This document shows, in pieces, positions 7,916 to 15,669 of a DNA stretch of 64,000 nt. This DNA comes from Microbacterium capsulatum (GTDB taxonomy: Bacteria > Actinomycetota > Actinomycetes > Actinomycetales > Microbacteriaceae), in NCBI RefSeq assembly GCF_030865425.1, contig NZ_JAVFCB010000002.1:434001-498000 (forward strand), written 5' to 3'. Both the position numbers and the translations under genes were made by a program. Below the pieces are notes generated by a model. It worked only from the letters and a program-made list of their open reading frames with translations. It ran no database searches and had not been told where the DNA came from. Position 1 is the stretch's first letter. Each line of letters opens with the position of its first letter.

Positions 7916-7953
7916 CGGAGGTTCCCCTTTCGATCGGCGTACGTCTCGCTCAT
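7912..7953 (-). CDS. Possible 13-aa minigene linking two coupled genes
   Basis: A 14-codon frame, MSETYADRKGNLR, whose start overlaps the upstream stop (ATGA, 7950-7953) and whose stop overlaps the downstream start (ATGA, 7912-7915). The double overlap makes it likely that ribosomes traverse it. It may only carry translation from one gene to the next. It is too short to judge by composition. Confidence 0.35.
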   Translation of the reverse strand: MSETYADRKGNLR

Positions 7954-8171
7954 GCCGCTGCTCCGATCAGGTAGCGCCGGTTCAGCTCGGCGCGTTGGCG
8001 CTCGATCTCGTGGCGGGCGCGCTCCAGCTCGACAGTGAGGGTGCTGATCTCCCGGTAGAGCGACGCTCGGTCCCGGCGCTCGACCTTCAGCCGTGCTACC
8101 TCGCGGCGCAGGTAGTTGTACGTCTCCCAGGACACGAAGCACCGCTCCGGCCCGACCGCGACGGCGCTCAT
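7950..8171 (-). CDS. 73-aa coiled-coil protein
   Basis: MSAVAVGPERCFVSWETYNYL followed by a strongly charged helix (REVARLKVERRDRASLYREI, then LTVELERARHEIERQRAELN), a probable dimeric coiled coil. It starts within the stop of the ATPase gene (ATGA at 8168-8171), so the two products are probably made in step. It could be a partner of the ATPase; that is inference. Confidence 0.6.
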   Translation of the reverse strand: MSAVAVGPERCFVSWETYNYLRREVARLKVERRDRASLYREISTLTVELERARHEIERQRAELNRRYLIGAAA

Positions 8172-9625
8172 GCTGCCGCCACCGTTCCGCCTGTTCCGGC
8201 TGTTCCGCTTCTGGGGGCGGTGCCCGGGGCAATGTGTTCCGGCTGTTCCGGTTGTTCCGGATCTGGCAGGGTGACATGGGGGGCGTAGCGCTCGAACGCA
8301 TCCCAGAATCCGGCGAGGGTGTACCCCTGCACGGTGATGGATCCGAGCCGGATCTTGGTCGGCTTCACGTCGTACTTGTCGAGCATCCGAGCCAGGCCGC
8401 GGGTGTCCAGAGGTTCCCCCTTCAGAGAGTCCCAGGGAGCGCCCTCCAGGGTGCGGAGCCCTTCCACCAGCTCGGCAGACGAGATCCGATCTCTACCGGC
8501 CAGCACGACGCGGATATCGGCCAGCAGACGGACCCCCAGAGTGACGGGGCGTGCATGTGATTCCTCGGTGAGGAACACGGCTGCACCACGTCCCCGGCTG
8601 GGCCACTCTCCACCAGCCGCGTCAGCGATGGCGATCAGAGGTTCCCAGATATCCGCGTCCCGGTCCTCGATGCCTTCAGGCAGCTCCGGGTAGTTAGATC
8701 CCAGCACCTCCCGGATCGACTCGCACCAGTCAGCCAGCTCCTCGCGCAGTGCCTCAGCGACGGCCCGCTCTACCCTCTCCCGGTAGGGCTCCACTCGCTC
8801 CCCGGAACGGCGGCGCTTCATGCGGATGATGACAGAGCGGGTCATGAGGGTGTCGGGGAGGTTCCCCAGTCCCGCAAGGGCCACGGGGGCGAAGCTCGGC
8901 CACTCTTCAGTGACAACACCCTTCCCCACAACGGCAGCACGCCCCACGTAGGCACCACGCCGGTAGCCGGAGTTCAGGATCCCCCGAAGGTCTTCGTTCG
9001 AGTCGGCCTTGCGGCTGTTGAAGATCGCGTCAACCTCATCCATCAGGAGGGTAGGCAGCCCTTCAGGGTCACCGATCTTCCGGAACACGTAGGAGGGGGT
9101 CGCGTTCACTGTCACCACGGGACGCGGCACCAGGCACTCGCTGATCTCCAGGACACGGGTCTTCCCGGATCCCGGCTCCGGGCTCAGGACGGCGAGGCGC
9201 GGGGTGTTGTCGAAGACATCAGCGACATGCGCGTGTGCGATCCAGAGGACGTGCGCCACGCGGGCGTGGTCGGTCGGGTACGCGATGAACCGAGAGAGGA
9301 ACGTCTCCACCCGGTCCAGGACGTGCCCGGATACCCCTGCCAGATCCGGAACAACCGGAACAGCCGGAACAGCCTGCCCGTGTGTCTCCGCCAGATCCGG
9401 AACAAGCGGAACAGCCGGAACAGCCTGCCCGTGTGTCTCCGCCAGATCCGGAACAAGCGGAACAGCCGGAACAGCCTGTCCATGTGTCTCTGCCAGATCC
9501 AGAACAACCGGAACAGTCGGAACAGCCTTCATGATGTCGGCGCGGACGGGTACGATAGAGGAGTCGCCAGCCAACGACTTCGAAGCGCCCTGAGCATCCG
9601 CTGCCGGGGCGTTTCTCACGCTCAC
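8168..9625 (-). CDS. AAA-type ATPase (DUF3631-like), probable replication protein of the element
   Basis: 485 aa. Residues 35-96 are four copies of a 17-residue repeat (VPAVPLVPDLAETHGQA). The ATPase core follows: Walker A SPEPGSGKT (149-156) and Walker B TLLMDEVDA (about 190-198). The C-terminal half resembles DUF3631 (NSGYRRGAYVGRAAV, LPDTLMTRSVIIRMKRR), found in actinobacterial plasmid and phage-like replication proteins. The DNA for the N-terminal repeats recurs inverted at the 3' end, where it encodes PEQPEQPE instead. Starts at GTG overlapping the preceding stop. Replication role inferred from family and repeats. Confidence 0.75.
   Translation of the reverse strand: MSVRNAPAADAQGASKSLAGDSSIVPVRADIMKAVPTVPVVLDLAETHGQAVPAVPLVPDLAETHGQAVPAVPLVPDLAETHGQAVPAVPVVPDLAGVSGHVLDRVETFLSRFIAYPTDHARVAHVLWIAHAHVADVFDNTPRLAVLSPEPGSGKTRVLEISECLVPRPVVTVNATPSYVFRKIGDPEGLPTLLMDEVDAIFNSRKADSNEDLRGILNSGYRRGAYVGRAAVVGKGVVTEEWPSFAPVALAGLGNLPDTLMTRSVIIRMKRRRSGERVEPYRERVERAVAEALREELADWCESIREVLGSNYPELPEGIEDRDADIWEPLIAIADAAGGEWPSRGRGAAVFLTEESHARPVTLGVRLLADIRVVLAGRDRISSAELVEGLRTLEGAPWDSLKGEPLDTRGLARMLDKYDVKPTKIRLGSITVQGYTLAGFWDAFERYAPHVTLPDPEQPEQPEHIAPGTAPRSGTAGTGGTVAAA
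8235..8271. repeat. Left arm of a 37-bp perfect inverted repeat in the ATPase gene
   Basis: Exact reverse complement of 9335-9371, about 1.06 kb away at the other end of the same gene. Built from tgttccgg-type units; further degenerate units lie at 8184-8212. Because the two arms are read in opposite senses they encode different peptides (DPEQPEQPEH here), so the identity is a DNA-level property. Confidence 0.85.
9335..9527. repeat. 51-bp tandem repeats (four copies) with right arm of the 37-bp inverted repeat
   Basis: Units begin at 9339, 9390, 9441 and 9492 (the last partial, 36 bp). Each holds three ggaaca steps spaced 9 bp apart within gccagatccggaacaaccgg-type sequence. The first unit (9335-9371) is the perfect reverse complement of 8235-8271. 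The array keeps the reading frame (17 codons per unit). Regular short-period units beside a replication ATPase look like origin iterons. Confidence 0.85.
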
Positions 9626-9735
9626 GCCGTCACCGCCTTGGAGGGGCGGAGCAGTGCCGCGACCTGCGCAACCTCATCGTCGGTCAGCGGCTGCATGGTG
9701 GCGACGGTCTTCGCGACGAACTCGGCGGCGCTCAT
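9622..9735 (-). CDS. 37-aa protein between excisionase and ATPase
   Basis: MSAAEFVAKTVATMQPLTDD then a short helical tail ending RPSKAVTA. Coupled on both sides: its ATG lies in the excisionase stop (9732-9735) and its stop overlaps the GTG of the ATPase (9622-9625). A longer reading to 9837 exists but would lie inside the excisionase gene. Function unknown. Confidence 0.5.
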   Translation of the reverse strand: MSAAEFVAKTVATMQPLTDDEVAQVAALLRPSKAVTA

Positions 9736-9917
9736 GCTGCACCGCCAACGCCGAAGAGGTTGTCCAGCTCGTTCAAGTCCACGCGCAACGTGCGTGGCGT
9801 GAAGCCGTAGGCCTTGATCCTTCCGTCTGCGATCCACCGACGCAGGGTCCGCGTCGAGACGTCATACCGGATTGCGGCCTGCCTGAGCCGTGCCGGTGCG
9901 ATGGGGGGAACCATCAT
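9732..9917 (-). CDS. xis: Excisionase-like helix-turn-helix protein
   Basis: 61 aa with a winged-HTH of the MerR/excisionase type: RQAAIRYDVSTRTLRRWIADGRIKAYGFTPRTLRVDLNELD. Such proteins bend att DNA to drive excision and often also regulate. It is the first gene of the leftward operon, directly after the promoter/palindrome region. For serine integrases the directionality factor is often not HTH-like, so this may instead be mainly a regulator. Confidence 0.7.
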   Translation of the reverse strand: MMVPPIAPARLRQAAIRYDVSTRTLRRWIADGRIKAYGFTPRTLRVDLNELDNLFGVGGAA

Positions 9918-9963
9918 TCACTCCGAGTCTGCGCGGCCCGGGAGTTTCCCTATGCCCACCCTA

Positions 9964-10035
9964 GTGGACACTCGTGGACATTAGCAACAACTGAATGCCC
10001 GATGTATTGTAGGTTCCGTCTAATACGGTTAGACG
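9964..10035 (-). promoter_or_regulatory. Promoter-operator of the leftward operon
   Basis: On the minus strand a TACAAT -10 box (rc of 10004-10013 region) follows a palindrome with arms cgtctaa (10017-10023) and ttagacg (10029-10035) that would cover the -35 position. Downstream are two direct copies of gtggaca at 9964-9970 and 9974-9980, exactly 10 bp apart, as for a protein binding one face of the helix. The palindrome half-site matches the inverted repeat at 2944-2995. Confidence 0.55.
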
Positions 10036-10037
10036 AC

Positions 10038-11438
10038 TTAGCGGAGGGATCGGCGGGTGATCGTGACGCCCGTGAGGTCGGCGTAAGGGTCGCCCTTCGT
10101 CCAGCCCTTCGGTCTCCCGCGCCCGCCCGCGCCTATGGACACGTCCATCAGCAGCGCGATGATGGCCTGGCGCTTGTCGAGCGGTGCGGCGTCGAACACG
10201 GCAACCGGATCCGGGGAGGACACCAGCTCGCCCAGTGCCGACCCAGACAGTCGTGACGCCTCCCGCTGCATGATCTGCTGCAACTCGGCCTCAATGCGCT
10301 GTGTGGCGTCGCGGAGCTGCCGACCCGTCACCAGGCCCTCGGCGTAATCAGCCTCCACGGCACGCAGACGCGCACGTAGCGCGTCGGAGCGGTCACGGTC
10401 GCCCTGCGAGTCTTCCGAGTGCTCCACGGGCCTCAGAGCGTCGATCAGGCGCGGATCCGAGAGCAACTCGTGCACGACGCCGACCGTCGCCGCGTCGATC
10501 AGCTCCGTTGCTCGGATGACATGCTTCGAGCGTGCGCAGGTGTACGAAGGCCGACCACGGCTCGATGTCGTGTTCACGGTCGTACCGTCGTTGCAAATGG
10601 CACAGGTAGCGATGCCGGAGAGCAAGTGTCGGCGTCCCGGCCCCGGTGTCGTGCGGCGTGCAGGATTCGTCAGGATCGCGACAACAGCGTGATGCTCATC
10701 CGGCGTGATGATCGCGGGCCACGTTGCGGCCCCGACGATCTCCCCGTGAGCCTCCATGAGCCCAGCGTTGCGGGGCCGGAGCAGGATCCGGCGCACGCGC
10801 GTCGAAGCCTGATTGGTTGCCGTGCGCCCCAGGGTGCCGGAGCCCTCCCAGTCGGCGGCGATGGCACGCATTGAGCGGCCTGCGAGCACGTCGCGCACGC
10901 CCTGCCGGATCAGCTCGGCCTCGGCCCCCCGAATGGTCACGCCGTCCGCCTCATAGCCGAACGGTCGGCGTCCACCTCGGTATCGGCCCTCGGCCACGGC
11001 CTGCGCCTTCGCGCGACGGACACGCTCAGCGACACGCTCGGCCTCGGCGGCGTCCACGTTGCCCTTGATTCGAGCGATCATGCGTCCGTCCGCTGTGGCT
11101 AGGTCATCCTGCCCGGATACCACGGTGGCGATGTTGACGCCGCGCTCTTGGTTCAGCCGGAGCAGGTCTTCCAGCTCCATCGGTCGGCGCGTGAGCCTGC
11201 TGTTCGAGTACGCGATGATCGTGGCACCGCGGGGCACCTCGGCCAGCATCCGGGAGTAGAGCGGCCTCGGCTTCGTGCTGATCGTGGATGCGGATACGTC
11301 GTTCTCCACGAACACCTGCGTCACGTTCAGGCCCATGCGTGCAGCGAGCGCGCGGCAGTCCTCTTCCTGTCGTGCAACGCCCAGCTCGCGGCCCTCGGGG
11401 TCGGCGGAAATGCGGCAGTAGATGACGGCGTGGTCCAT
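10038..11438 (-). CDS. int: Large serine recombinase (integrase)
   Basis: 466 aa. The N-terminal resolvase domain has the nucleophile motif VIYCRIS (Ser11, Arg9), followed by RQEEDCRALA and the recombinase helix region SNSRLTRRPMELEDLLRL. The recombinase domain ends in a zinc ribbon (CAICNDG...YTCARSKH) and a C-terminal coiled coil (LRARLRAVEADYAEGLVTGR). Such enzymes integrate phages without host factors. The gene ends at 10038 and starts only about 45 bp from attR, the usual int-att arrangement. The ATG at 11436-11438 is preferred because longer frames run into comM. Confidence 0.95.
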   Translation of the reverse strand: MDHAVIYCRISADPEGRELGVARQEEDCRALAARMGLNVTQVFVENDVSASTISTKPRPLYSRMLAEVPRGATIIAYSNSRLTRRPMELEDLLRLNQERGVNIATVVSGQDDLATADGRMIARIKGNVDAAEAERVAERVRRAKAQAVAEGRYRGGRRPFGYEADGVTIRGAEAELIRQGVRDVLAGRSMRAIAADWEGSGTLGRTATNQASTRVRRILLRPRNAGLMEAHGEIVGAATWPAIITPDEHHAVVAILTNPARRTTPGPGRRHLLSGIATCAICNDGTTVNTTSSRGRPSYTCARSKHVIRATELIDAATVGVVHELLSDPRLIDALRPVEHSEDSQGDRDRSDALRARLRAVEADYAEGLVTGRQLRDATQRIEAELQQIMQREASRLSGSALGELVSSPDPVAVFDAAPLDKRQAIIALLMDVSIGAGGRGRPKGWTKGDPYADLTGVTITRRSLR

Positions 11439-11479
11439 GTTGTGCCCCCCATTCAGAAAAGGTGGCATAACTCTACTCT

Positions 11480-11492
11480 CGATCTGGCGATC
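11480..11492. other. attR of the comM element, shared core at 11484-11488
   Basis: comM similarity resumes here. The 5-bp core ctggc matches the left junction, and joining 2572 to 11487 gives an uninterrupted ComM of 509 aa, the normal family length. This confirms both boundaries to within a few bases. Confidence 0.75.
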
Positions 11493-12770
11493 GCGGTCGC
11501 GGCGCTGGGCACCGAGGGCGCGCTCGATGCGGCCTCGCTCGCGCGGACCGTGCATCTCGGCGAGCTCGGGCTGGACGGCCGGCTGCGCCCGATCGCCGGT
11601 GTGCTGCCCGCCCTGCACGCGGCGCGCGAGGCCGGGTTCGAGCGGGTCGTGGTGCCGGTCGCGAACGAGCAGGAGGCCCGCCTGGTTCCGGGGCTCGACG
11701 TGCACGCGGCGGCGAGTCTCGCACACGTCGCGCTGCTGCACGGGGCGGAGATCGACGATCCGGGGGATCCCGAACCGATCCGCCTGCACGACGCGCCGCA
11801 GGCCGTGGAGCCGGTGCTCGACCTGTCGGACGTGATCGGGCAGGACGACGCGGTGGCGGCGCTCGTGGTGGCGGCGGCCGGCGGACACCATCTGCTGCTG
11901 AGCGGCCCGCCCGGCGCAGGCAAGACCATGCTCGCCCGCCGACTCACCGGCATCCTGCCCGACCTCGACGAGGACCTCGCGCTCGAGGCGGCGTCGATCC
12001 GCTCGCTCGCGGGCGAGGCGCTGACCCGGCTGGACCGGCGGCCGCCGTTCGTCGCCCCGCACCACAGCGCGTCGATCGCGGCGCTCGTCGGCGGCGGATC
12101 CCGGGCCGCACGACCGGGCGCGATCGCGCGGGCGCACGGTGGTCTGCTGTTCCTGGACGAGGCCGCTGAGGCGCCGCGGGCCGTGCTCGACTCGCTGCGG
12201 CAGCCGCTCGAGTCGGGCGCGATCGAGATCCACCGCTCCGAGTTCACCGTGCGGTTCCCGGCCCGGTTCCAGCTGGTGCTCGCCACCAACCCCTGCCCGT
12301 GCGGGGCGTTCGGGGTCGTGGGGGAGGAGTGCATCTGCCCGCCCGCGGCGATCCGCCGGTACGCGGCCCGGCTCTCCGGTCCGATCCGCGACCGGCTGGA
12401 CATCGACGTGAACCTCGCGCGGGTCTCCGCGGTGGACGCGATGGCGCAGGAACGCGGGCGCACGAGCACGGCCGAGGCGAGGGCCCGCGTCGTGGAGGCA
12501 CGGGAGCGCGCGGCGCGGCGCTGGAGCGGCACGCCCTGGCGCCTCAACGCGCATGTCCCGGGCACCTGGCTCCGTCAGGGGGAGCACCGGCTTCCGGCCG
12601 AGGCGCGGGCGCCACTCGACCGGGCCCTGCAGCGCGGATCGCTCACGCTGCGGGGCTACGACCGTGTGCTGCGGCTGGCGTGGAGCGCCGCCGATTTGGC
12701 AGGGGCGGACAGGCCCGCGCTGGAGCACGTCGGACGGGCGCTGTATCTGAAGAAGGGGATCGCGGCATGA
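11484..12770 (+). pseudogene. comM: comM 3' fragment (AAA+ core and C-terminus)
   Basis: Carries the catalytic part: Walker A SGPPGAGKTMLARRL, sensor/arginine regions, the Mg-chelatase signature HGGLLFLDEAAEAPRAVLDSL, and a cysteine cluster CPCGAFG...CICPP near the ATP domain. It has no start of its own in frame with a clear ribosome site, so integrated cells probably lack full ComM. Its stop overlaps dprA (ATGA at 12767-12770). Expression of dprA may therefore depend on a promoter inside this fragment or on readthrough from the element. Confidence 0.92.
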
Positions 12771-14005
12771 GCACGGCATCGGACATCGCCGGCGCGCCCG
12801 GCGCGGCTGGGCTGCGGAGGAGGCTGGATGCGCTCCGCACGGATCGATCGATCGTCGAGGAGGCGTGCCGGATCCGCGCCGACGCCGGATCGTCCGAGGT
12901 CTTCGCGGGGCTGATCTGGAATCTCGTCACGGAGCCGGGCGACGGCGTCGCCGGGGCGCTCGTCGCGGCGCTCGGGGTCGAGGGCGCCCTGGACTGCGCC
13001 TTCGGGAGCGGGAGCGCGACGACCGAAGCGGATCCGCTCGCCGACGACCCCCGGGCGTCGGCACGGGCGCTGCGCGAAGGCCGCAAGCGCTGGGGCGAGC
13101 GGCTGGACCCCGGGTTCCTGCTCATCTCGCTGCGGGCCGCGGTGCGCACCGGGAGCCGGCTGCTGCTACCGGCGGATCCGGAGTGGCCGGAGATGCTGGC
13201 CGATCTCGGCGACCACGCGCCGCTCGCGCTCTGGCTGCGCGGGGACCCGGCCGCACTGAACGCCCCCGGTGTGGCCATCGTCGGGGCCAGGGCCGCGTCG
13301 AGCTACGGCGAGCACGTCGCGGGGGAGCTCGCGGGCGACCTCGCCCAGGAGGGCCGGGTCATCGTCTCCGGTGGGGCGTACGGCATCGACGGGGCTGCGC
13401 ACCGGGCAGCGCTGCGCGCCGGCGGGATCACCGTCGCCGTGCTCGCCGGCGGCATCGACCGCGCGTACCCCGCGGGCCATGCGCAGCTGTTCGAGCGGAT
13501 CGTCGCGCACGGCGCGGTCGTCAGCGAGGTGCCGTGCGGGGGAGCGCCGACCCGATGGCGGTTCCTCGAACGCAACCGCGTGATCGGCGCCCTGGCGGCC
13601 GCGACCGTCGTCGTCGAGGCCGGCTGGCGCAGCGGATCCCTGAACACCGCAGGGCATGCCGCGACCCTCGGGCGACCGCTCGGCGCCGTCCCCGGGCCCG
13701 TGACCTCGGCCGCCTCGGCGGGCTGCCACCGGCTGCTGCGGGAGTACGACGCCCGCTGCATCACGTCGGCCGCCGACGTGCGGGAGCTCCTCGGCGCCAC
13801 GACGGAACAGATCACGCCGCCGGGAGAGGATCCGGACATGCTCCGACTCGCGGACGCGTTGAGCACCCGTGCCCCGCGCGACAGTGCCGACCTCGCCCGG
13901 CGCAGCGGGCTGAGCCGGGATCGGGTCGAGGCTCTGCTCGGGATCCTCGAGCTCGACGGCAGCGCCGTGCGCACGGCGACCGGCTGGCGGAGCATCGCCG
14001 TATGA
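12767..14005 (+). CDS. dprA: DNA-processing protein DprA
   Basis: Loads RecA onto incoming single-stranded DNA in transformation. 412 aa; the Rossmann-like core is clear: VAIVGARAASSYG, the phosphate-binding VSGGAYGIDGAAHRAAL, VLAGGIDRAYPAGH and FLERNRVIGALAAATVVVEA. A C-terminal winged helix (DSADLARRSGLSRDRVEALLGILELDG) is present. An N-terminal extension of about 110 residues is usual in actinobacteria. Intact, although its partner comM upstream is split. Confidence 0.95.
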   Translation: MSTASDIAGAPGAAGLRRRLDALRTDRSIVEEACRIRADAGSSEVFAGLIWNLVTEPGDGVAGALVAALGVEGALDCAFGSGSATTEADPLADDPRASARALREGRKRWGERLDPGFLLISLRAAVRTGSRLLLPADPEWPEMLADLGDHAPLALWLRGDPAALNAPGVAIVGARAASSYGEHVAGELAGDLAQEGRVIVSGGAYGIDGAAHRAALRAGGITVAVLAGGIDRAYPAGHAQLFERIVAHGAVVSEVPCGGAPTRWRFLERNRVIGALAAATVVVEAGWRSGSLNTAGHAATLGRPLGAVPGPVTSAASAGCHRLLREYDARCITSAADVRELLGATTEQITPPGEDPDMLRLADALSTRAPRDSADLARRSGLSRDRVEALLGILELDGSAVRTATGWRSIAV

Positions 14006-14135
14006 GGCCGGGCTGACGGGAGCATCCCGACCCGCGGTCCCGGCCCCGGTCCCGTCCCGGCCCCGGCCACGGTCGCGGCCGGAATCGCGCGCGTGTGATC
14101 CGGCCGGAGCGGCCGAACCCGAGCATGCTGGAGGC

Positions 14136-15038
14136 ATGCGGGTATCCGAGGCGGCCGCGGCGTTCACGGCGCACCTGGCGCAGGTGCGCCGGCTGTCGCC
14201 GGCGACCGTGCGCGCCTACCGGTCCGACCTCGCCGACCTCGCGACCGCCGCGGGCGACCCGGAGCTCGCGGACGTCGATCTGGAGACGCTGCGCGATTGG
14301 CTGTGGCGGGCCACGCAGCGCGGCGACGCGCGCTCCACCCTGGCGCGCCGGACCGCCGCGGTGCGGTCCTTCTTCGGCTGGGCCACCGAGTCCGGGCACG
14401 TCGCGGCGGATCCGAGCCTGCGCCTCATCGCGCCCAGACGCGGACGAACGCTCCCGGCCGTCGCTTCGGCCGACGCGATGCGGGTGCTGCTCGACGAGGC
14501 ACGGGACGCCGCCCTCGACGGGGATCCGATCCGGTTGCGGGACAGCGCGATCCTCGAGCTGCTCTACGGATCCGGAATGCGCGTGTCGGAGCTCTGCGGC
14601 CTGGCCGTCGACGACCTCGACCTCGACCGCGCCACCGCACGCGTGCTCGGCAAGGGCGGCAAGGAGCGGGTCGTCCCGTTCGGACTGCCCGCGCGCGACG
14701 CGATCGCGGCCTATCTGCGGCGTGCCCGTCCCGTGCTCGTCGCGCGCGGCGAACGTCCCGGGCCGGGACTCTTCCTCGGCGCCCGCGGGGGAGCGCTCGG
14801 GCCCCGCGCCGTCTACGGACTGGTCGCCCACGTCCTCGCCCCCGTGATCGGCGCGGAGACGGTCGGACCCCACGCCCTCCGCCACTCCGCGGCCACCCAC
14901 CTGCTGGACGGCGGAGCCGACCTGCGCGCCGTGCAGGAGATCCTCGGCCACGCCAGCCTCGGCACGACGCAGATCTACACGCATGTGTCCGCCGAGCGTC
15001 TCACCGCGACGTATCGGCTCGCCCACCCGCGCGCCTGA
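14136..15038 (+). CDS. xerC: Tyrosine recombinase XerC
   Basis: 300 aa. Resolves chromosome dimers at dif together with XerD. The N-terminal core-binding domain (AFTAHLAQVRRLSPATVRAY) is followed by the catalytic domain with Arg in GSGMRVSEL, Lys in GKGGKERVVPF, HALRHSAATH, LGHASLGTTQIYTHV (nucleophile Tyr). Located after dprA as in many Gram-positives. It is a host gene, not linked to either element. Confidence 0.92.
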   Translation: MRVSEAAAAFTAHLAQVRRLSPATVRAYRSDLADLATAAGDPELADVDLETLRDWLWRATQRGDARSTLARRTAAVRSFFGWATESGHVAADPSLRLIAPRRGRTLPAVASADAMRVLLDEARDAALDGDPIRLRDSAILELLYGSGMRVSELCGLAVDDLDLDRATARVLGKGGKERVVPFGLPARDAIAAYLRRARPVLVARGERPGPGLFLGARGGALGPRAVYGLVAHVLAPVIGAETVGPHALRHSAATHLLDGGADLRAVQEILGHASLGTTQIYTHVSAERLTATYRLAHPRA

Positions 15039-15075
15039 CCTGCCGAATTGCGGCCGCAGACCGGGGGCCGGTCCG

Positions 15076-15669
15076 TCAGCAGCCGGATCCGCAGGGCAGC
15101 AGCACCGCGCGCTCGACCCCGCCGAACAGCAGCATCGGGTTGATGTACTCGCCGTTCCAGCGCACCCCGACATGCAGCGCGCCGGCCGGGGTGTGCCCGC
15201 CGGCGGCCGTCGTCCCCACCGCTGAGCCCCGGGTCACCGCCGCGCCCGGGGTCAGCGCCGTGCTCACCGGCTCCAGCGTCGTGACGAGCCCGTTCCCATG
15301 GTCGATCGTCAGCAGCGGGCGGTCCACGACGACCCCGGCGAACGCGACCACGCCGTCCGCCGGCGCGCGCACCTGTCCGGATGCGGCGACGTCGACCCCG
15401 CGATGCCCGGGCCCATAGGCGTGCGCGGGCGACCTGAACGGGGCGAGCACCCGGTGCCGGTCCGGCGTCGGCCACGCCCAGTCGCCGTCCGGCAGCACCG
15501 GCGCCCGGGGCGCGGTCGCCGCCGCCACGAGGGGGAGCCCTGCCGGAGAACCCGCCGCCGATGCTCCCGCCGGCCCCACGGCGCCGATCGACCCGAGGAT
15601 CACGGCCGCGACCAGCAGCGCCGGCCACCGTGAGGCCGAGTGCCGGATCTGACCGTGCTGCCCGCTCAT
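15076..15669 (-). CDS. M23-type peptidase homologue, secreted, possibly inactive
   Basis: 197 aa. Signal peptide (PALLVAAVILGSIGAVGPAGASA) then a LytM/M23 domain. The first zinc motif HxxxD is present (HRGVD, His89-Asp93). The second motif, normally HLH, reads GALHVGVRW, so its first histidine appears replaced by alanine. Loss of that residue suggests a non-catalytic, amidase-activator-like (EnvC/NlpD type) role at the cell wall. The start at 15669 is chosen for the signal peptide. Confidence 0.8.
   Translation of the reverse strand: MSGQHGQIRHSASRWPALLVAAVILGSIGAVGPAGASAAGSPAGLPLVAAATAPRAPVLPDGDWAWPTPDRHRVLAPFRSPAHAYGPGHRGVDVAASGQVRAPADGVVAFAGVVVDRPLLTIDHGNGLVTTLEPVSTALTPGAAVTRGSAVGTTAAGGHTPAGALHVGVRWNGEYINPMLLFGGVERAVLLPCGSGC

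Larger units (their letters stand above)
2572..11486. mobile_element. 8.9 kb serine-recombinase integrative element in comM, candidate phage satellite
   Basis: Bounded by the split comM and carrying a large serine recombinase at its right end. Nearly all genes read leftward and are packed with ATGA, GTGA or TGATG overlaps. Content: excisionase, AAA ATPase with iteron-like repeats, small zinc-binding and coiled-coil proteins, tape measure protein, small terminase subunit and WhiB. No large terminase, portal, protease, capsid, tail tube or lysis gene is found. Lack of decayed reading frames argues for a selected, functional unit. A phage satellite is favoured; a deleted prophage is the alternative. 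Confidence 0.8.

Noticed and set aside
9335..9527. 51-bp repeats as a CRISPR array
   Set aside because: Units are contiguous with no unique spacers, keep the reading frame, and no cas genes are near.
2572..11486. AbaR or Tn7-like island in comM
   Set aside because: No tns genes or target-site duplication; a large serine recombinase lies at the right end.
10038..12779. 913-aa fusion of recombinase with upstream sequence
   Set aside because: The upstream half is antisense to comM; the recombinase starts at 11438 with a normal N-terminus.
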